This document shows, piece after piece, positions 18,875 through 29,040 of a stretch of 64,000 bases of DNA (the first letter of the stretch is position 1; the number at the start of each line of letters is the position of its first letter). Where the stretch lies: NCBI RefSeq assembly GCF_000760115.1, contig NZ_JNAS01000002.1, positions 868,001 through 932,000 on the forward strand, in the 5' to 3' direction. Origin of the DNA: Prochlorococcus marinus str. SB (GTDB lineage: Bacteria; Cyanobacteriota; Cyanobacteriia; PCC-6307; Cyanobiaceae). The position numbers were made by a program, and so were the translations under genes. The notes under the pieces were generated by a model that saw only the letters and a list, made by a program, of their open reading frames with translations, searched no databases and was not told where the DNA came from.

Positions 18875-20176
18875 CTACAGATTGTCTAAGATTTGCTTTA
18901 TTATCCAGTAACTTTTTTCTAATTGATCATCAGTTATGCAAAGTGGAGGCAAGAGGTAAATTACATTCCCAAGGGGCCTAATAAATAAACCTTGATCCAT
19001 TGCAAGACTCTTTATTTTTTTTCCAATATTATTGAAATAACCTTTTTTGTTACCAATATCTAAATCGAAGGCAGCAATTGTGCCGGATACCCTTATCTTT
19101 TTTATGTAAGGTAAGCTTTTAAATTTAATTAAATGAGATAGATGTTTTTCTTCAAATGATAGGTATTTCTGTGGTTCTTTTTCTAATAAATCAAGGCTAG
19201 CGTTTGCCGCAGCACAACCTAAAGGATTAGCAGTAAAACTATGCCCATGCCAAAAAGTTTTTATTGGGGAATCATCAACAAAGGATTGAAAAATTTTTTC
19301 TTTACATAAAGTTATTCCCATCGGTAAAAATCCACCAGTTAAGCCTTTTGAAATACTTATTAAATCAGGCATGATTTTGGCTTTTTGAAATGCAAAAAGG
19401 CTTCCGCATCTTCCAAAACCAGTTAATACTTCATCTGCAATTAAAAAAGAATTATTATTTTTTATTGTTTCTGAAACTTTTTTAATAAAATGAGGCCTAA
19501 CCATATTCATTCCTCCTGCTCCTTGAACAAGTGGCTCAAGGATTACTGCAACTGTGGGAGTTTTAAGTAGAGTTTCTAATTTTTGGATCGCCTCATTTTC
19601 TTTATTTTCTACTTCTTCATCGTTCATCCAAGTTGAAGGCCAGGGGACTCTCCTAACTGGGAACATAAGATTATCAAAATTTTCATTAAAAATATTTCTT
19701 TCCCCTAAAGCCATTGCTCCAAATGTATCTCCATGATAGGCGCCATCAAAAGCTACTATTTGAGATCTTGTCTCTCCTCTATTTTGCCATGTTTGGAAGG
19801 CAATTTTTAAAGCGACTTCCACTGCAGTAGAACCGTTATCAGAAAAGAATAATCTTTCTAATTTTGTTAATGCACTAAGCCTTTCCGCCAATTTTTTTGC
19901 CTGAGGATGTAAGAAATCAGCAAATATAACTTGCTCAAGCTTTTTTGATTGATCGAAAATGGCATCCGCAATATATTCGTTACTATGACCATGAAGAGTT
20001 ACCCACCAACTACTAATTGCATCTATTAGCTCTTTTTTAGGATCTTTAGTAAATAGGAGGGCATCTTTACCGTGAGTTACTTCTATTTGCGGTTTGCTGT
20101 TATTGATTTGCGTAAAAGGTGGCCAAATATTTGGGTGCCAATCTTGATTTGGAGTTTTTGAATCCAAAGATTTCAT
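18875..20176 (-). CDS. bioA: Adenosylmethionine-8-amino-7-oxononanoate aminotransferase
   Basis: PLP-dependent aminotransferase converting KAPA to DAPA with SAM as amino donor in biotin synthesis. The 433 residues show SWWVTLHGHSNEYI near the substrate pocket, DNGSTAVEVALKIA, VAFDGAYHGDTFGAM, the Asp of ADEVLTGFGRCG and the PLP lysine in ISKGLTGGFLPMG. Last gene of the minus-strand bioF-bioK-bioC-bioD-bioA operon, directly abutting bioD. Some cyanobacteria replace BioA with BioU; this one keeps BioA. Confidence 0.97.
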   Translation of the reverse strand: MKSLDSKTPNQDWHPNIWPPFTQINNSKPQIEVTHGKDALLFTKDPKKELIDAISSWWVTLHGHSNEYIADAIFDQSKKLEQVIFADFLHPQAKKLAERLSALTKLERLFFSDNGSTAVEVALKIAFQTWQNRGETRSQIVAFDGAYHGDTFGAMALGERNIFNENFDNLMFPVRRVPWPSTWMNDEEVENKENEAIQKLETLLKTPTVAVILEPLVQGAGGMNMVRPHFIKKVSETIKNNNSFLIADEVLTGFGRCGSLFAFQKAKIMPDLISISKGLTGGFLPMGITLCKEKIFQSFVDDSPIKTFWHGHSFTANPLGCAAANASLDLLEKEPQKYLSFEEKHLSHLIKFKSLPYIKKIRVSGTIAAFDLDIGNKKGYFNNIGKKIKSLAMDQGLFIRPLGNVIYLLPPLCITDDQLEKSYWIIKQILDNL

Positions 20177-20842
20177 TTAACTTATTTTTGAGTTTAAAAG
20201 GGAGATCAACTTATTCTTGATGTCTAGTTCTTTCCATAGTATATCTAAATTATTTGAGTCCATTTTTTTGATGTAAGGAAATTCAGCAATTAACGGAATA
20301 CCACTAAAATCAACTAGAGTTTTGGGATTATCTAGGTGTTTTTCGCCATTGACTACTAAACCTAAAATCTCAATATTTCTTCGTTGTAAGGCCTCAATAC
20401 TAAGCAAAGTATGGTTAAGAGTGCCCAGTGAGCTCTTACATACAAGTATTACCGGAAGATTCCATTGTTTTATTTGATCTATTTGCAAAAAATTACGTGT
20501 TATTGGAACCATTAATCCACCTGCAGTTTCTACAATTAATGAGCCTCGCACTTTTGGCAATTTCAAGTTGTCAAAGTTAATAGTTTTTTGATCTATTTCA
20601 GCAGCCCAATGAGGAGATAGAGGTTTTGTAAAGATATAAGCTTCTTTGATGATTTTCTCTTTACTTACTTGTGTGAGTTTTTCAACAGTTTGACTATCAG
20701 TTTGCGATTCAATACCACTTTGAATAGGCTTCCAATAAAAGGAATTTAATCCTTTAACGAAAAAAGAGCTTATTAAAGTTTTTCCAATATCAGTATCTGT
20801 TCCGCAGATTATAAATTTGAAAATACTATCATTACTATTCAT
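20177..20842 (-). CDS. bioD: Dethiobiotin synthetase
   Basis: ATP-dependent carboxylase that closes the ureido ring of dethiobiotin. The P-loop appears as CGTDTDIGKT near residue 13-22, Lys in YWKPIQSG binds substrate, and VETAGGLMVPI is the second conserved block. Its 221 residues are the usual length. It overlaps bioC by 4 bases (ATGA) and abuts bioA, so the operon is translationally coupled. Confidence 0.96.
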   Translation of the reverse strand: MNSNDSIFKFIICGTDTDIGKTLISSFFVKGLNSFYWKPIQSGIESQTDSQTVEKLTQVSKEKIIKEAYIFTKPLSPHWAAEIDQKTINFDNLKLPKVRGSLIVETAGGLMVPITRNFLQIDQIKQWNLPVILVCKSSLGTLNHTLLSIEALQRRNIEILGLVVNGEKHLDNPKTLVDFSGIPLIAEFPYIKKMDSNNLDILWKELDIKNKLISLLNSKIS

Positions 20843-21609
20843 AATTTCTTTATGATTTGAATCTCAATTTGCCATGATAAGTTCACTGTATTATTGTAAT
20901 TCTTTGGCCAAAACTTTTGAATTGTTTTTAACTCCTTTATTGTTTTGCGTTTACAATTTGTTGATTGTGCCCCCACATTTTTAATGCTTCTAAAAAGCTT
21001 AAATACATCTTCAAAATTTTCAACATAATTAAACTTTTCTGAATAATGTATTTCAGTTGATTTGAAATCTTTTAATAATTCTTTAGAGCAAAGGAAATTA
21101 AGACCACTGTATTCAATATTAATTTTTCTACAAGTATCTTTCCATTCAGGAAAACTATCTTTTGTTGGAAATGAAATGATTAAAAAACCTCCAGATATTA
21201 ATTTACTAAACCAATTCTTTATAATTTTTTCTGGGTTGTTTAACCAATGGATGCAAAAGTTAGATGTTAATAGAGAACAGTTATTGATTTCAGGAGGTAA
21301 ATCATTATTCAAATCCCATAAGATTTTTTTACTAGATAATTTATTCTCAAAAAGCATTTTTTTGCTGAAATCAATTCTGGCTACTTTTTGGGAAGAAAAA
21401 ATTTTTTCTATTTCATCAGCTAATATTCCTGGTCCTGATCCTAGATCTATCCATTCACCTTTTTTTTGGGGATTTAATTCTTGGATAAATTGAACAATCT
21501 TTTTTGCAAAAAATTTCTGAATATTTGAATGCTCGAAATACCGATATGCAGCATCATCGAAATTATTTTTTATTTTCCTATTCCACTTTTTACTATCCAT
21601 TTCAATCAT
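20839..21609 (-). CDS. bioC: Malonyl-ACP O-methyltransferase (BioC-like)
   Basis: SAM-dependent methyltransferase expected to cap malonyl-ACP so that fatty acid synthesis can build the pimeloyl chain of biotin. The SAM motif IDLGSGPGIL is near residues 54-63. The N-terminal NNFDDAAYRYFEHSNIQ resembles the FdrAAxxYD opening of BioC proteins. Position between bioK and bioD supports the assignment; sequence alone gives only the methyltransferase class. It overlaps bioK by 8 bases and bioD by 4. Confidence 0.88.
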   Translation of the reverse strand: MIEMDSKKWNRKIKNNFDDAAYRYFEHSNIQKFFAKKIVQFIQELNPQKKGEWIDLGSGPGILADEIEKIFSSQKVARIDFSKKMLFENKLSSKKILWDLNNDLPPEINNCSLLTSNFCIHWLNNPEKIIKNWFSKLISGGFLIISFPTKDSFPEWKDTCRKINIEYSGLNFLCSKELLKDFKSTEIHYSEKFNYVENFEDVFKLFRSIKNVGAQSTNCKRKTIKELKTIQKFWPKNYNNTVNLSWQIEIQIIKKL

Positions 21610-22306
21610 TAAGTATCTTAAGTAAGATCTCGTGTAAATTTAAATTATTTAAGCAATGACCTTGTTGAGCTAATTTAATTAAAATTGGCTTCGTTTCGAG
21701 TGTTTTATTTAAGGCATCTAAAAAGTTATTATTTGATTCGCTGTCAAGAATCATATCATTTTCTGATTTTATAAAAATAATTTTGCAATCGTTTTCTAGA
21801 AATACTGGAAAATCTCTATTAATGTAAAGTTGTTTTAAATCGTCTAAAAGAAGAGTTTTATTTAAATTCTCTAAACTTTTATAAAAGATATTTTTAAAAC
21901 TATTATTCATATGATTTGGCATAAATGATCTATTTATAAATTCTTTCAACATATCCTTAGATTCATCTTTTATGATTTTTGTTTCCATTCTTTTTAGAGA
22001 CCTCAAAATAAAGTTTCTCTTATTATGTAAAGGAAGAAAATTATTAAAAGAATTTATAAGAACAATATGAGTTGCTTCTTTTAAGATTTTTTTTTGCATT
22101 AAATGAAAACCAAATGAATGGCATAAAGTCATTCTGATTTCTTTTTTAGATTCGCTTTTAATCCATTCTGCTTGATAATTATTTTTTGAAAAATAGCCCC
22201 TTTCATTATCTTGCCAATGCCAATTATTATTTAAAAAATCAACTTTATAATCATCCCAGAAATATTTATTTAGTCCCCAGCCATGTTGAGTAATAATTTG
22301 TTTCAT
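21602..22306 (-). CDS. bioK: Pimeloyl-ACP methyl ester carboxylesterase, BioK type
   Basis: A 234-residue alpha/beta hydrolase that should remove the methyl group from pimeloyl-ACP methyl ester, the step done by BioH in E. coli. HGWGLNKYFW gives the oxyanion-hole region; the nucleophile elbow is LCHSFGFHL (Ser in CHSFG instead of GxSxG), with Asp in SENDMILD and His in QQGHCL. BioK was described in marine Synechococcus/Prochlorococcus as a non-homologous replacement for BioH. Operon position between bioF and bioC fits. Assignment is by context plus the catalytic triad. Confidence 0.82.
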   Translation of the reverse strand: MKQIITQHGWGLNKYFWDDYKVDFLNNNWHWQDNERGYFSKNNYQAEWIKSESKKEIRMTLCHSFGFHLMQKKILKEATHIVLINSFNNFLPLHNKRNFILRSLKRMETKIIKDESKDMLKEFINRSFMPNHMNNSFKNIFYKSLENLNKTLLLDDLKQLYINRDFPVFLENDCKIIFIKSENDMILDSESNNNFLDALNKTLETKPILIKLAQQGHCLNNLNLHEILLKILND

Positions 22307-23442
22307 TTAAACTCTTTTAATACTGCAATGAAATTTTTTAGCAGATTAAAATCTAAGTTTCTTCGTATTGTTATTCTGATTCTTGATTGCCCCACTGGAA
22401 CAGTTGGAGGTCTTATCGCAATTGCTAAAAACCCATTTTCTTCGAGATATTTTTGTAGATAAATTGCCTGCTCTTCTTGGCCAATAATAATTGATAAAAT
22501 GTGAGAATCTCCCTGAACTGGAAAACTAAAATTTTTAATAATTTCTTTTTTCCATATCTTCGCAGACGATAACAGATCATTTCCCCATTCTTTATTTTCT
22601 AAAATTCTTTTTAAACCTTCTAACGCTCCAGCCGCTAAAGATGGCGCAAGAGCAGTTGTGTACCTAAATGCACCACTTGTTTGGATAAGATATTCACCAA
22701 TTTCTGAATTAGAAGCTATGAACGCTCCACCGCTCCCAAATGCTTTTCCAAAAGTTCCAGTAATCATAGTTACATCTGAACGGTAATTAAAACTTAAACC
22801 CCTGCCTTCAGGGCCCAAAATCCCAATTGCATGGGCTTCGTCAACTAATAATTGAACACTATTTTTTTTGCAAATTTCCGTTATTTCTCTGAGCGGAGCG
22901 ATTGATCCCTCCATGCTATAAAGAGATTCGACAACAACTAAAATGGAATTTTTTGTGGGGTTAGATTTAATAATTTTATCTTCCAAATCTATTAAATTAT
23001 TGTGTGAAAATCTAACAAGTTTTGCTTGAGCAGCTTTAACTCCAACCAATAGAGAGTTATGGATCAATTTATCTGCTATTACGATACTATTTCTGTTAGC
23101 CAAAGCCTGTATAGCGGCTATATTTGCTTGAAACCCGCTTGGGAAAAGTAATACTTTCTCTTGATCAAGCCACTTGGCAAGTTCTGTTTCTAATAATTTA
23201 TGTATTGGTCTTGAACCTGTAATAAACCTAGAGCTTCCTGAACCAATACCTTCTAACATGCTTATTTCGTAAGCAGCTTTTATTAAATCCTTGTCTCTAC
23301 TTAATCCAAAATAATCATTGCTGGATAAGTCTATAAGTTTTTTATTTTGCGAATTTAAACTTAGAAGTTCGAATGATTTTTTACCTAAAGAAAATGTTTT
23401 TAATTTACGGATTCTATTTTTTGGAATTTTTATTTTTTTCAT
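22303..23442 (-). CDS. bioF: 8-amino-7-oxononanoate synthase
   Basis: PLP enzyme condensing pimeloyl-ACP with alanine to form KAPA. The 379 residues contain SNDYFGLS, GSGSSRFITGSRPIHKLLE, the cofactor-contacting VDEAHAIGILGPEGRG and the PLP lysine in TGTFGKAFGSGG. First gene of the five-gene biotin operon, sharing 4 bases (ATGA) with bioK. Its promoter must lie in the 132-base gap shared with the divergent helicase gene. Confidence 0.95.
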   Translation of the reverse strand: MKKIKIPKNRIRKLKTFSLGKKSFELLSLNSQNKKLIDLSSNDYFGLSRDKDLIKAAYEISMLEGIGSGSSRFITGSRPIHKLLETELAKWLDQEKVLLFPSGFQANIAAIQALANRNSIVIADKLIHNSLLVGVKAAQAKLVRFSHNNLIDLEDKIIKSNPTKNSILVVVESLYSMEGSIAPLREITEICKKNSVQLLVDEAHAIGILGPEGRGLSFNYRSDVTMITGTFGKAFGSGGAFIASNSEIGEYLIQTSGAFRYTTALAPSLAAGALEGLKRILENKEWGNDLLSSAKIWKKEIIKNFSFPVQGDSHILSIIIGQEEQAIYLQKYLEENGFLAIAIRPPTVPVGQSRIRITIRRNLDFNLLKNFIAVLKEFK

Positions 23443-23574
23443 GTTGGCAAAAAAAATATAGTGGATTTAATTAAAAAGATTTAGTATTAAAGTTTGCAAG
23501 GTTTTTTTTGTTTATTAATATCTATATAGATCTTATATTAAGAAGTTAACTCATCCTCTCTTCAATCACAATTA

Positions 23575-26301
23575 TTGCTTAATTTAGAGGAATATTTTCC
23601 CTTTCCGCTAGATGATTTCCAATTAGAAGCAATACGAGCTATTAATAGCGGAAATTCTGTTGTTTTAACGGCACCAACAGGCTCAGGTAAAACATTGATA
23701 GGTGAATTTGCTATATATAGAGGCTTATCTCATGAAAGCAGAGTTTTTTATACAACACCTTTAAAAGCCCTATCAAACCAAAAGTTTAGAGATTTTGCTA
23801 ATCAATATGGTGAGAATAAAGTTGGTCTTTTAACTGGAGATATAAGTATAAATAGAGAGGCACCAATCTTAGTCATGACTACTGAGATTTTTAGAAACAT
23901 GCTTTATGGTGAATTTGATGAATTTGATGATCCTTTAGAAAATTTAGAATCTGTTATTCTTGATGAATGTCATTATATGAATGACCCTCAAAGAGGCACA
24001 GTTTGGGAAGAAACTATAATCCATTGCCCTACTAGAACTCAAATAATAGCTTTATCAGCAACAATAGCCAATGCAGATCAACTACAAAAATGGATAGAAA
24101 AAGTTCATGGGCCCACAGTACTTATTAATAGTAATAAGAGACCAGTCCCACTTGATTTTATTTTTTGTAGTGTTAAAGGCCTCCATCCACTTTTAAATAA
24201 TAAGGGTAATGGAATCCATCCAAACTGTAAGATTTGGAGAGCTCCTAAAGGGCAGAAAATGAGAGGAAAAGTGGGCAGGATAATGCAACCAAAGTCTCCC
24301 TCCATTGGCTTTGTGATCTCGAAACTAGCTGAAAGAAATATGTTGCCAGCTATTTATTTTATTTTTAGTAGAAGAGGATGTGACAAGGCTATTGAGAATA
24401 TTAAAGATTTAACTTTAGTAAGTTATTCAGAAGCAAGTATGATATCCCAAAAATTAGATGTTTATCTTAAAAATAATCAGGAAGCAATTAAAGACAAATC
24501 TCAATGCGAGGCATTAAAACGCGGTATTGCATCCCATCATGCTGGATTATTACCTGCATGGAAAGAATTGGTTGAGGAATTATTTCAGCAAGGTTTAATA
24601 AAAGTTGTTTTTGCAACTGAAACTCTTGCTGCCGGAATAAATATGCCCGCAAGAACAACTGTTATTTCTTCTTTATCAAAAAGGACTGAAGATGGGCATA
24701 GATTATTATTTAGCAGTGAATTTTTGCAAATGTCAGGAAGAGCTGGAAGAAGAGGAAAAGATACCCAGGGATATGTTCTTACTTTACAAACAAGATTCGA
24801 AGGTGCCAAAGAAGCAAGTGCACTGGCTATTAGCAAACCGAATTCTTTAGAGAGTCAATTCACTCCTAGCTATGGAATGGTACTTAATCTTTTACAAAGT
24901 TATACTTTAGAGAAGTCTAAAGAATTAATCAAAAGAAGTTTTGGTAGTTTTTTATATTTAGGTGAATCCTCAGGGGAGAATATAATTCTTGAAAATTTAG
25001 ATAAGGATTTAATTGAATTAAAAAAAATTACATCTAATGTTTCTTGGAAAGATTTTGATGCCTACGAAAACTTAAAAAATCGTCTTAAAGAAGAGAGAAG
25101 ACTCTTGAAAATTTTAGAAAAACAAGCAGCAGAAAAATTATCAGAAGAGATAACTAATGCACTCCCATATATTAAAGATGGAAGCTTAATTTCAATCAAA
25201 GCTCCTCAAATTAAAAGAAAAATTGTTCCTGGATTAATTTGTAAGAAAATATATGAATCCCAAAAAATTAAGAGTTTATTGTGTTTGACAATTGATAATT
25301 TATTTATTCTTATAAAACCCTCATACATAGTAAATATTTTTAATGATTTGGATGCAATTAATATCTTAGGACTTGAAATACCAAAGATGTATTTTTCTGG
25401 AGAGGTATTTAGGGGAGATGATATGTCGCAGTGTTATGCAGATCGAATTTTAGAAGTTTCTAAAAAAAATGATTTACAAACTCCACAATATGATTTGACA
25501 ACGGAAGTTTTGGCACAACAGCAACAAATTAATAATTTAGCAGAAACAGTTACTGATCATCCTGCACATAGATTTGGAGACTCCAAGAAATTAAAGAAAT
25601 ATAGAAAAAGAATTATTGATGTTGAACAAGAAATAAATATGAGAAAAAAATCTCTTGAGGATAAAGAAAATCATAACTGGAGAACTTTTACCGATATGAT
25701 TAAAATTTTGAATCATTTTGGTTGTTTAAATGATTTGGAATTGACAGAAGTTGGCCAAACAGTTGGTGCAATAAGAAGTGAAAATGAATTATGGATTGGT
25801 CTTGTTTTAGTAAGTGGTTATTTGGACGATTTAGATCCTCCTGAGTTAGCTGCAATTATTCAAGCTATATGTGTTGATGTAAGGAGGCCTAATCTTTGGT
25901 GTAATTTCAAACCTTCTTTAAAGGTAATAGATGTTTTTAATGAATTAGATGGTTTAAGAAAATTAGTCTCTTTTCAACAAAATAAGTTTCATATTGAAAT
26001 TCCTATCTATTTAGAAACAGAGTTGACTGGAATTATTGCTGAATGGGCAAGAGGAAAAAAATGGAAAGATTTAGTCTTTAATACTTCATTAGATGAAGGT
26101 GATGTAGTGAGGATTATTAGAAGATCAATTGATGTCCTTTCTCAAGTTCAATACTGTATTGGTGTTAGTAATAAATTAAAAAGCAAAGCGAAGCTAGCAT
26201 TAAAAGCTATTAATCGTTTTCCTGTTTCTGAATCCAATGATCTTATAAAAGTCTCTGAAGATATTAATCCTGCAATTAAAAGAATTGATAATAATTCTTA
26301 A
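23575..26301 (+). CDS. Ski2-like superfamily II RNA helicase
   Basis: A 908-residue helicase. Motif I is TAPTGSGKT (residues 33-41), motif II DECH in ILDECHYM, motif III LSATIA, and motif VI QMSGRAGRRGKD, the Ski2/Mtr4 pattern. The C-terminal part (RRSIDVLSQVQYC and flanks) resembles the Ski2/DSHCT helical domain. In eukaryotes the family feeds RNA to exosomes; the cyanobacterial role is unproven. The start is TTG at 23575: between the upstream stop at 23539 and the conserved EEYFPFPLDDFQ no ATG or GTG occurs. Confidence 0.93.
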   Translation: MLNLEEYFPFPLDDFQLEAIRAINSGNSVVLTAPTGSGKTLIGEFAIYRGLSHESRVFYTTPLKALSNQKFRDFANQYGENKVGLLTGDISINREAPILVMTTEIFRNMLYGEFDEFDDPLENLESVILDECHYMNDPQRGTVWEETIIHCPTRTQIIALSATIANADQLQKWIEKVHGPTVLINSNKRPVPLDFIFCSVKGLHPLLNNKGNGIHPNCKIWRAPKGQKMRGKVGRIMQPKSPSIGFVISKLAERNMLPAIYFIFSRRGCDKAIENIKDLTLVSYSEASMISQKLDVYLKNNQEAIKDKSQCEALKRGIASHHAGLLPAWKELVEELFQQGLIKVVFATETLAAGINMPARTTVISSLSKRTEDGHRLLFSSEFLQMSGRAGRRGKDTQGYVLTLQTRFEGAKEASALAISKPNSLESQFTPSYGMVLNLLQSYTLEKSKELIKRSFGSFLYLGESSGENIILENLDKDLIELKKITSNVSWKDFDAYENLKNRLKEERRLLKILEKQAAEKLSEEITNALPYIKDGSLISIKAPQIKRKIVPGLICKKIYESQKIKSLLCLTIDNLFILIKPSYIVNIFNDLDAINILGLEIPKMYFSGEVFRGDDMSQCYADRILEVSKKNDLQTPQYDLTTEVLAQQQQINNLAETVTDHPAHRFGDSKKLKKYRKRIIDVEQEINMRKKSLEDKENHNWRTFTDMIKILNHFGCLNDLELTEVGQTVGAIRSENELWIGLVLVSGYLDDLDPPELAAIIQAICVDVRRPNLWCNFKPSLKVIDVFNELDGLRKLVSFQQNKFHIEIPIYLETELTGIIAEWARGKKWKDLVFNTSLDEGDVVRIIRRSIDVLSQVQYCIGVSNKLKSKAKLALKAINRFPVSESNDLIKVSEDINPAIKRIDNNS

Positions 26302-26310
26302 ATTTTTTAA

Positions 26311-27696
26311 TCAAATCATTGAATTGATATTCATTGCTTCATCAAATTCATCTTCCTTTAAATAACCTAATTTAAGTGTTGCCTCTTTTAAATTTAATGA
26401 TTCTTTGAAGGCAAGGTTTGCAATTTCAGCTGCTTTTTCATAACCAACTTTTGGGACTATGGCTGTAACCAACATTAGTGAATTTTTTAAATTTAACTTC
26501 ATTTTCTTTTGATTAGGTTCCATTCCATCAACTAATTTTATTCTGAAGTTTCCTATCGCATTTTTAAGTAATTTTAAACTTGTAAGAATATTAAATCCAA
26601 TCAGAGGCTTATATTCATTCATCTGTAAAGTGCCGCTAGAATTTGCCATTGAAACTGCATATTCAAGACCCATTATCTGAGTGCAAACCATTGATAAGGC
26701 TTCACATTGAGTCGGATTAACTTTACCCGGCATGATGGAACTACCAGGTTCATTTTGAGGGATAATTAATTCATATATTCCTGATCTTGGACCAGAAGAT
26801 AGAATTTTTATATCATTTGAAATTTTAAATAATACACCTGCTAATATTTTTATCTGACTCATTACTTGAGCTAAACGATCATGCGAGGCCATGATAGAAA
26901 AATTATTTTTTGATTTATAGAACATTAGATTAGTGTCATCGGAAATTGATTTTATAGACTCTTCACAAAATCCTTTCGGACAATTAATCCCTGTTCCAAC
27001 TGCAGTTCCTCCAAGAGGTAGGAAATACAATTCATTCAGACTTATGATTATTGCATTTTCAGCATCTTTAAGTTGCTCTGACCATGCTGATATTTCTTGC
27101 CCAAAAGTAAGGGGCACTGCATCTTGAAAATGAGTTCTTCCTATCTTTATAAGGTCTTTCCATTCTTCACTTTTTTTATCAAGGATGTTCGTAAGTTCTC
27201 TGATCGTTGGAACTAAATTTTTGATTATTTCATTAACAACAGATATTTGAATAGCAGCAGGAAAAGTATCATTAGTTGACTGAGATTTATTTACATCATC
27301 ATTCGGATGAATTGGTTGATGACTGCCAAGCTCTGAATTTGTTTTTAATGCTGCAATATTTGAAATTACCTCATTAACATTCATATTTGTTTGCGTGCCA
27401 CTACCTGTTTGCCAAACCTTTAAGGGAAACTGTGAATCATGAAGTCCATCAAGTATTTCTGTACATGCCTCTACAATCAAATCTTTTTTTCTTTTATCTA
27501 TAAACCCTAAATTGAAATTCGCAATTGAAGCAGCTTTTTTTATGATGGTGAGTGAATAAATTAACTCAATTGGAATTAATTCTTCTCCAATAGAAAAATT
27601 TATTATCGATCTTTGTGTTTGAGCGCCCCACAAAGCTTCAATGGGAACCTCTATAGTTCCCATACTATCTTTTTCAATCCTAAAGTTTTTTGTCAT
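26311..27696 (-). CDS. fumC: Fumarate hydratase, class II
   Basis: Hydrates fumarate to malate, recycling fumarate from purine and arginine synthesis. The superfamily signature GSSIMPGKVNPTQCEAL is present, along with GSGTQTNMNVNEVI and GRTHFQDAVP, which carry active-site residues. The 461 residues are full length. It is followed on the same strand by nothing: it is convergent with the helicase, 9 bases apart. The neighbouring purB releases fumarate, so the pair is metabolically linked. Confidence 0.96.
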   Translation of the reverse strand: MTKNFRIEKDSMGTIEVPIEALWGAQTQRSIINFSIGEELIPIELIYSLTIIKKAASIANFNLGFIDKRKKDLIVEACTEILDGLHDSQFPLKVWQTGSGTQTNMNVNEVISNIAALKTNSELGSHQPIHPNDDVNKSQSTNDTFPAAIQISVVNEIIKNLVPTIRELTNILDKKSEEWKDLIKIGRTHFQDAVPLTFGQEISAWSEQLKDAENAIIISLNELYFLPLGGTAVGTGINCPKGFCEESIKSISDDTNLMFYKSKNNFSIMASHDRLAQVMSQIKILAGVLFKISNDIKILSSGPRSGIYELIIPQNEPGSSIMPGKVNPTQCEALSMVCTQIMGLEYAVSMANSSGTLQMNEYKPLIGFNILTSLKLLKNAIGNFRIKLVDGMEPNQKKMKLNLKNSLMLVTAIVPKVGYEKAAEIANLAFKESLNLKEATLKLGYLKEDEFDEAMNINSMI

Positions 27697-27744
27697 TATT
27701 CCTCTGAAAACACTGGTTTAACTTAGATAAGGTTTTCAGTAATC

Positions 27745-29040
27745 CTAGATACCTAACTTCTCCCATATTACACTTAAATTATTGAGATGAATTGAAGGAT
27801 TAAAACATTCTTCTAAGTCACTTTGATCAATAAGATCCATTATTTCACTTTCTCTCTCTATATTTTGTTTGAAATTCCCATTTTCAGTATTCCATGCCTG
27901 ATGCGCATTTTTTTGTACTAAGCTATAAGCCTTTTCCCTAGACAACCCCTTATCTACAAGCAAAAGTAAAACTTTCTGACTAAAGATTACACCACCATAT
28001 ATATTTAAATTTTTGAGCATATTTTTTGGATAAACTTCCAAATTGCTTACTATATCTTTCATTTCCCTGAGCATAAAATGCAAACAGATTGATACGTCAG
28101 GTAACATGATACGTTCATTTGAACTATGGCTTATATCTCTTTCGTGCCAAAGTGGAACATTTTCCAGTGCTGTTAAGACGTAACTCCTCAAAATTCTTGC
28201 TAAACCGCTTACTCTTTCACTTCGAATAGGATTTCTTTTATGAGGCATGGCAGAACTACCTTTTTGACCTTTTGTAAAGCCCTCCTCAACTTCTAAAACG
28301 TCAGTTCTTTGTAAATTTCTTATTTCAGTTGCGAATCTATCTAGAGAAGCGCCAACTAGTGCAATAGTTTGAACATATTCTGCATGCCTGTCTCTCGATA
28401 TGACCTGCGTACTTGCTGTATCTGGTTTTAAGCCGAGTAAATCACAAGTTATTTGTTCTACTTTGGGATTTGTATTAGCGTAAGTTCCCATTGCACCACT
28501 TACTTGTCCAATTGCTACAGATTCTTTCAGTGTTAACAATCTTTTTTTGTTCCTTATTATTTCTGCTAACCATCCAGCAAGTTTAAAACCGAAGGAAATT
28601 GGCTCCCCATGAATAGCATGAGATCTGCCAATCATTAATGTATTTTTATGCTTCCTTGCTAATAATCTGACTTCATTTTCTAGGTTCTCAATTTCTTCTA
28701 ATAACAATTCGCAAGAATCTTTTAATTGAAGAGATAAGCCAGTATCAAGTACATCACTACTGGTCATACCAACATGTATATATCTTCCAGAATCTCCTAC
28801 AAATTCATTAACGCTTGTAAGAAATGCTATGACATCATGTTTAACTTCTTTCTCAATTTCTGTAATTCTAGATTCATCAAACTTTGCATTTGAACGTATC
28901 TCTTTCATGGCATTCTCAGGAATTTTCCCCAGGGAAAAATTTGCTTCACATGCAGCTATTTCAACCTTAAGCCAACTCTGGAATTTTGCGCTATCAGTCC
29001 AGATTTTCCCCATTTCGGGTAATGTGTAACGCTCGATCAC
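27745..29040 (-). CDS. purB: Adenylosuccinate lyase
   Basis: Cleaves SAICAR and adenylosuccinate with release of fumarate in purine synthesis. The signature KGSSAMPHKRNPIRSE is intact, with HVGMTSSDVLDTG and GRSHAIHGEP earlier. 431 residues is typical for this short bacterial form. It is upstream of fumC on the same strand (48-base gap), so one transcript may make the enzyme that yields fumarate and the one that uses it. Confidence 0.97.
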   Translation of the reverse strand: MIERYTLPEMGKIWTDSAKFQSWLKVEIAACEANFSLGKIPENAMKEIRSNAKFDESRITEIEKEVKHDVIAFLTSVNEFVGDSGRYIHVGMTSSDVLDTGLSLQLKDSCELLLEEIENLENEVRLLARKHKNTLMIGRSHAIHGEPISFGFKLAGWLAEIIRNKKRLLTLKESVAIGQVSGAMGTYANTNPKVEQITCDLLGLKPDTASTQVISRDRHAEYVQTIALVGASLDRFATEIRNLQRTDVLEVEEGFTKGQKGSSAMPHKRNPIRSERVSGLARILRSYVLTALENVPLWHERDISHSSNERIMLPDVSICLHFMLREMKDIVSNLEVYPKNMLKNLNIYGGVIFSQKVLLLLVDKGLSREKAYSLVQKNAHQAWNTENGNFKQNIERESEIMDLIDQSDLEECFNPSIHLNNLSVIWEKLGI

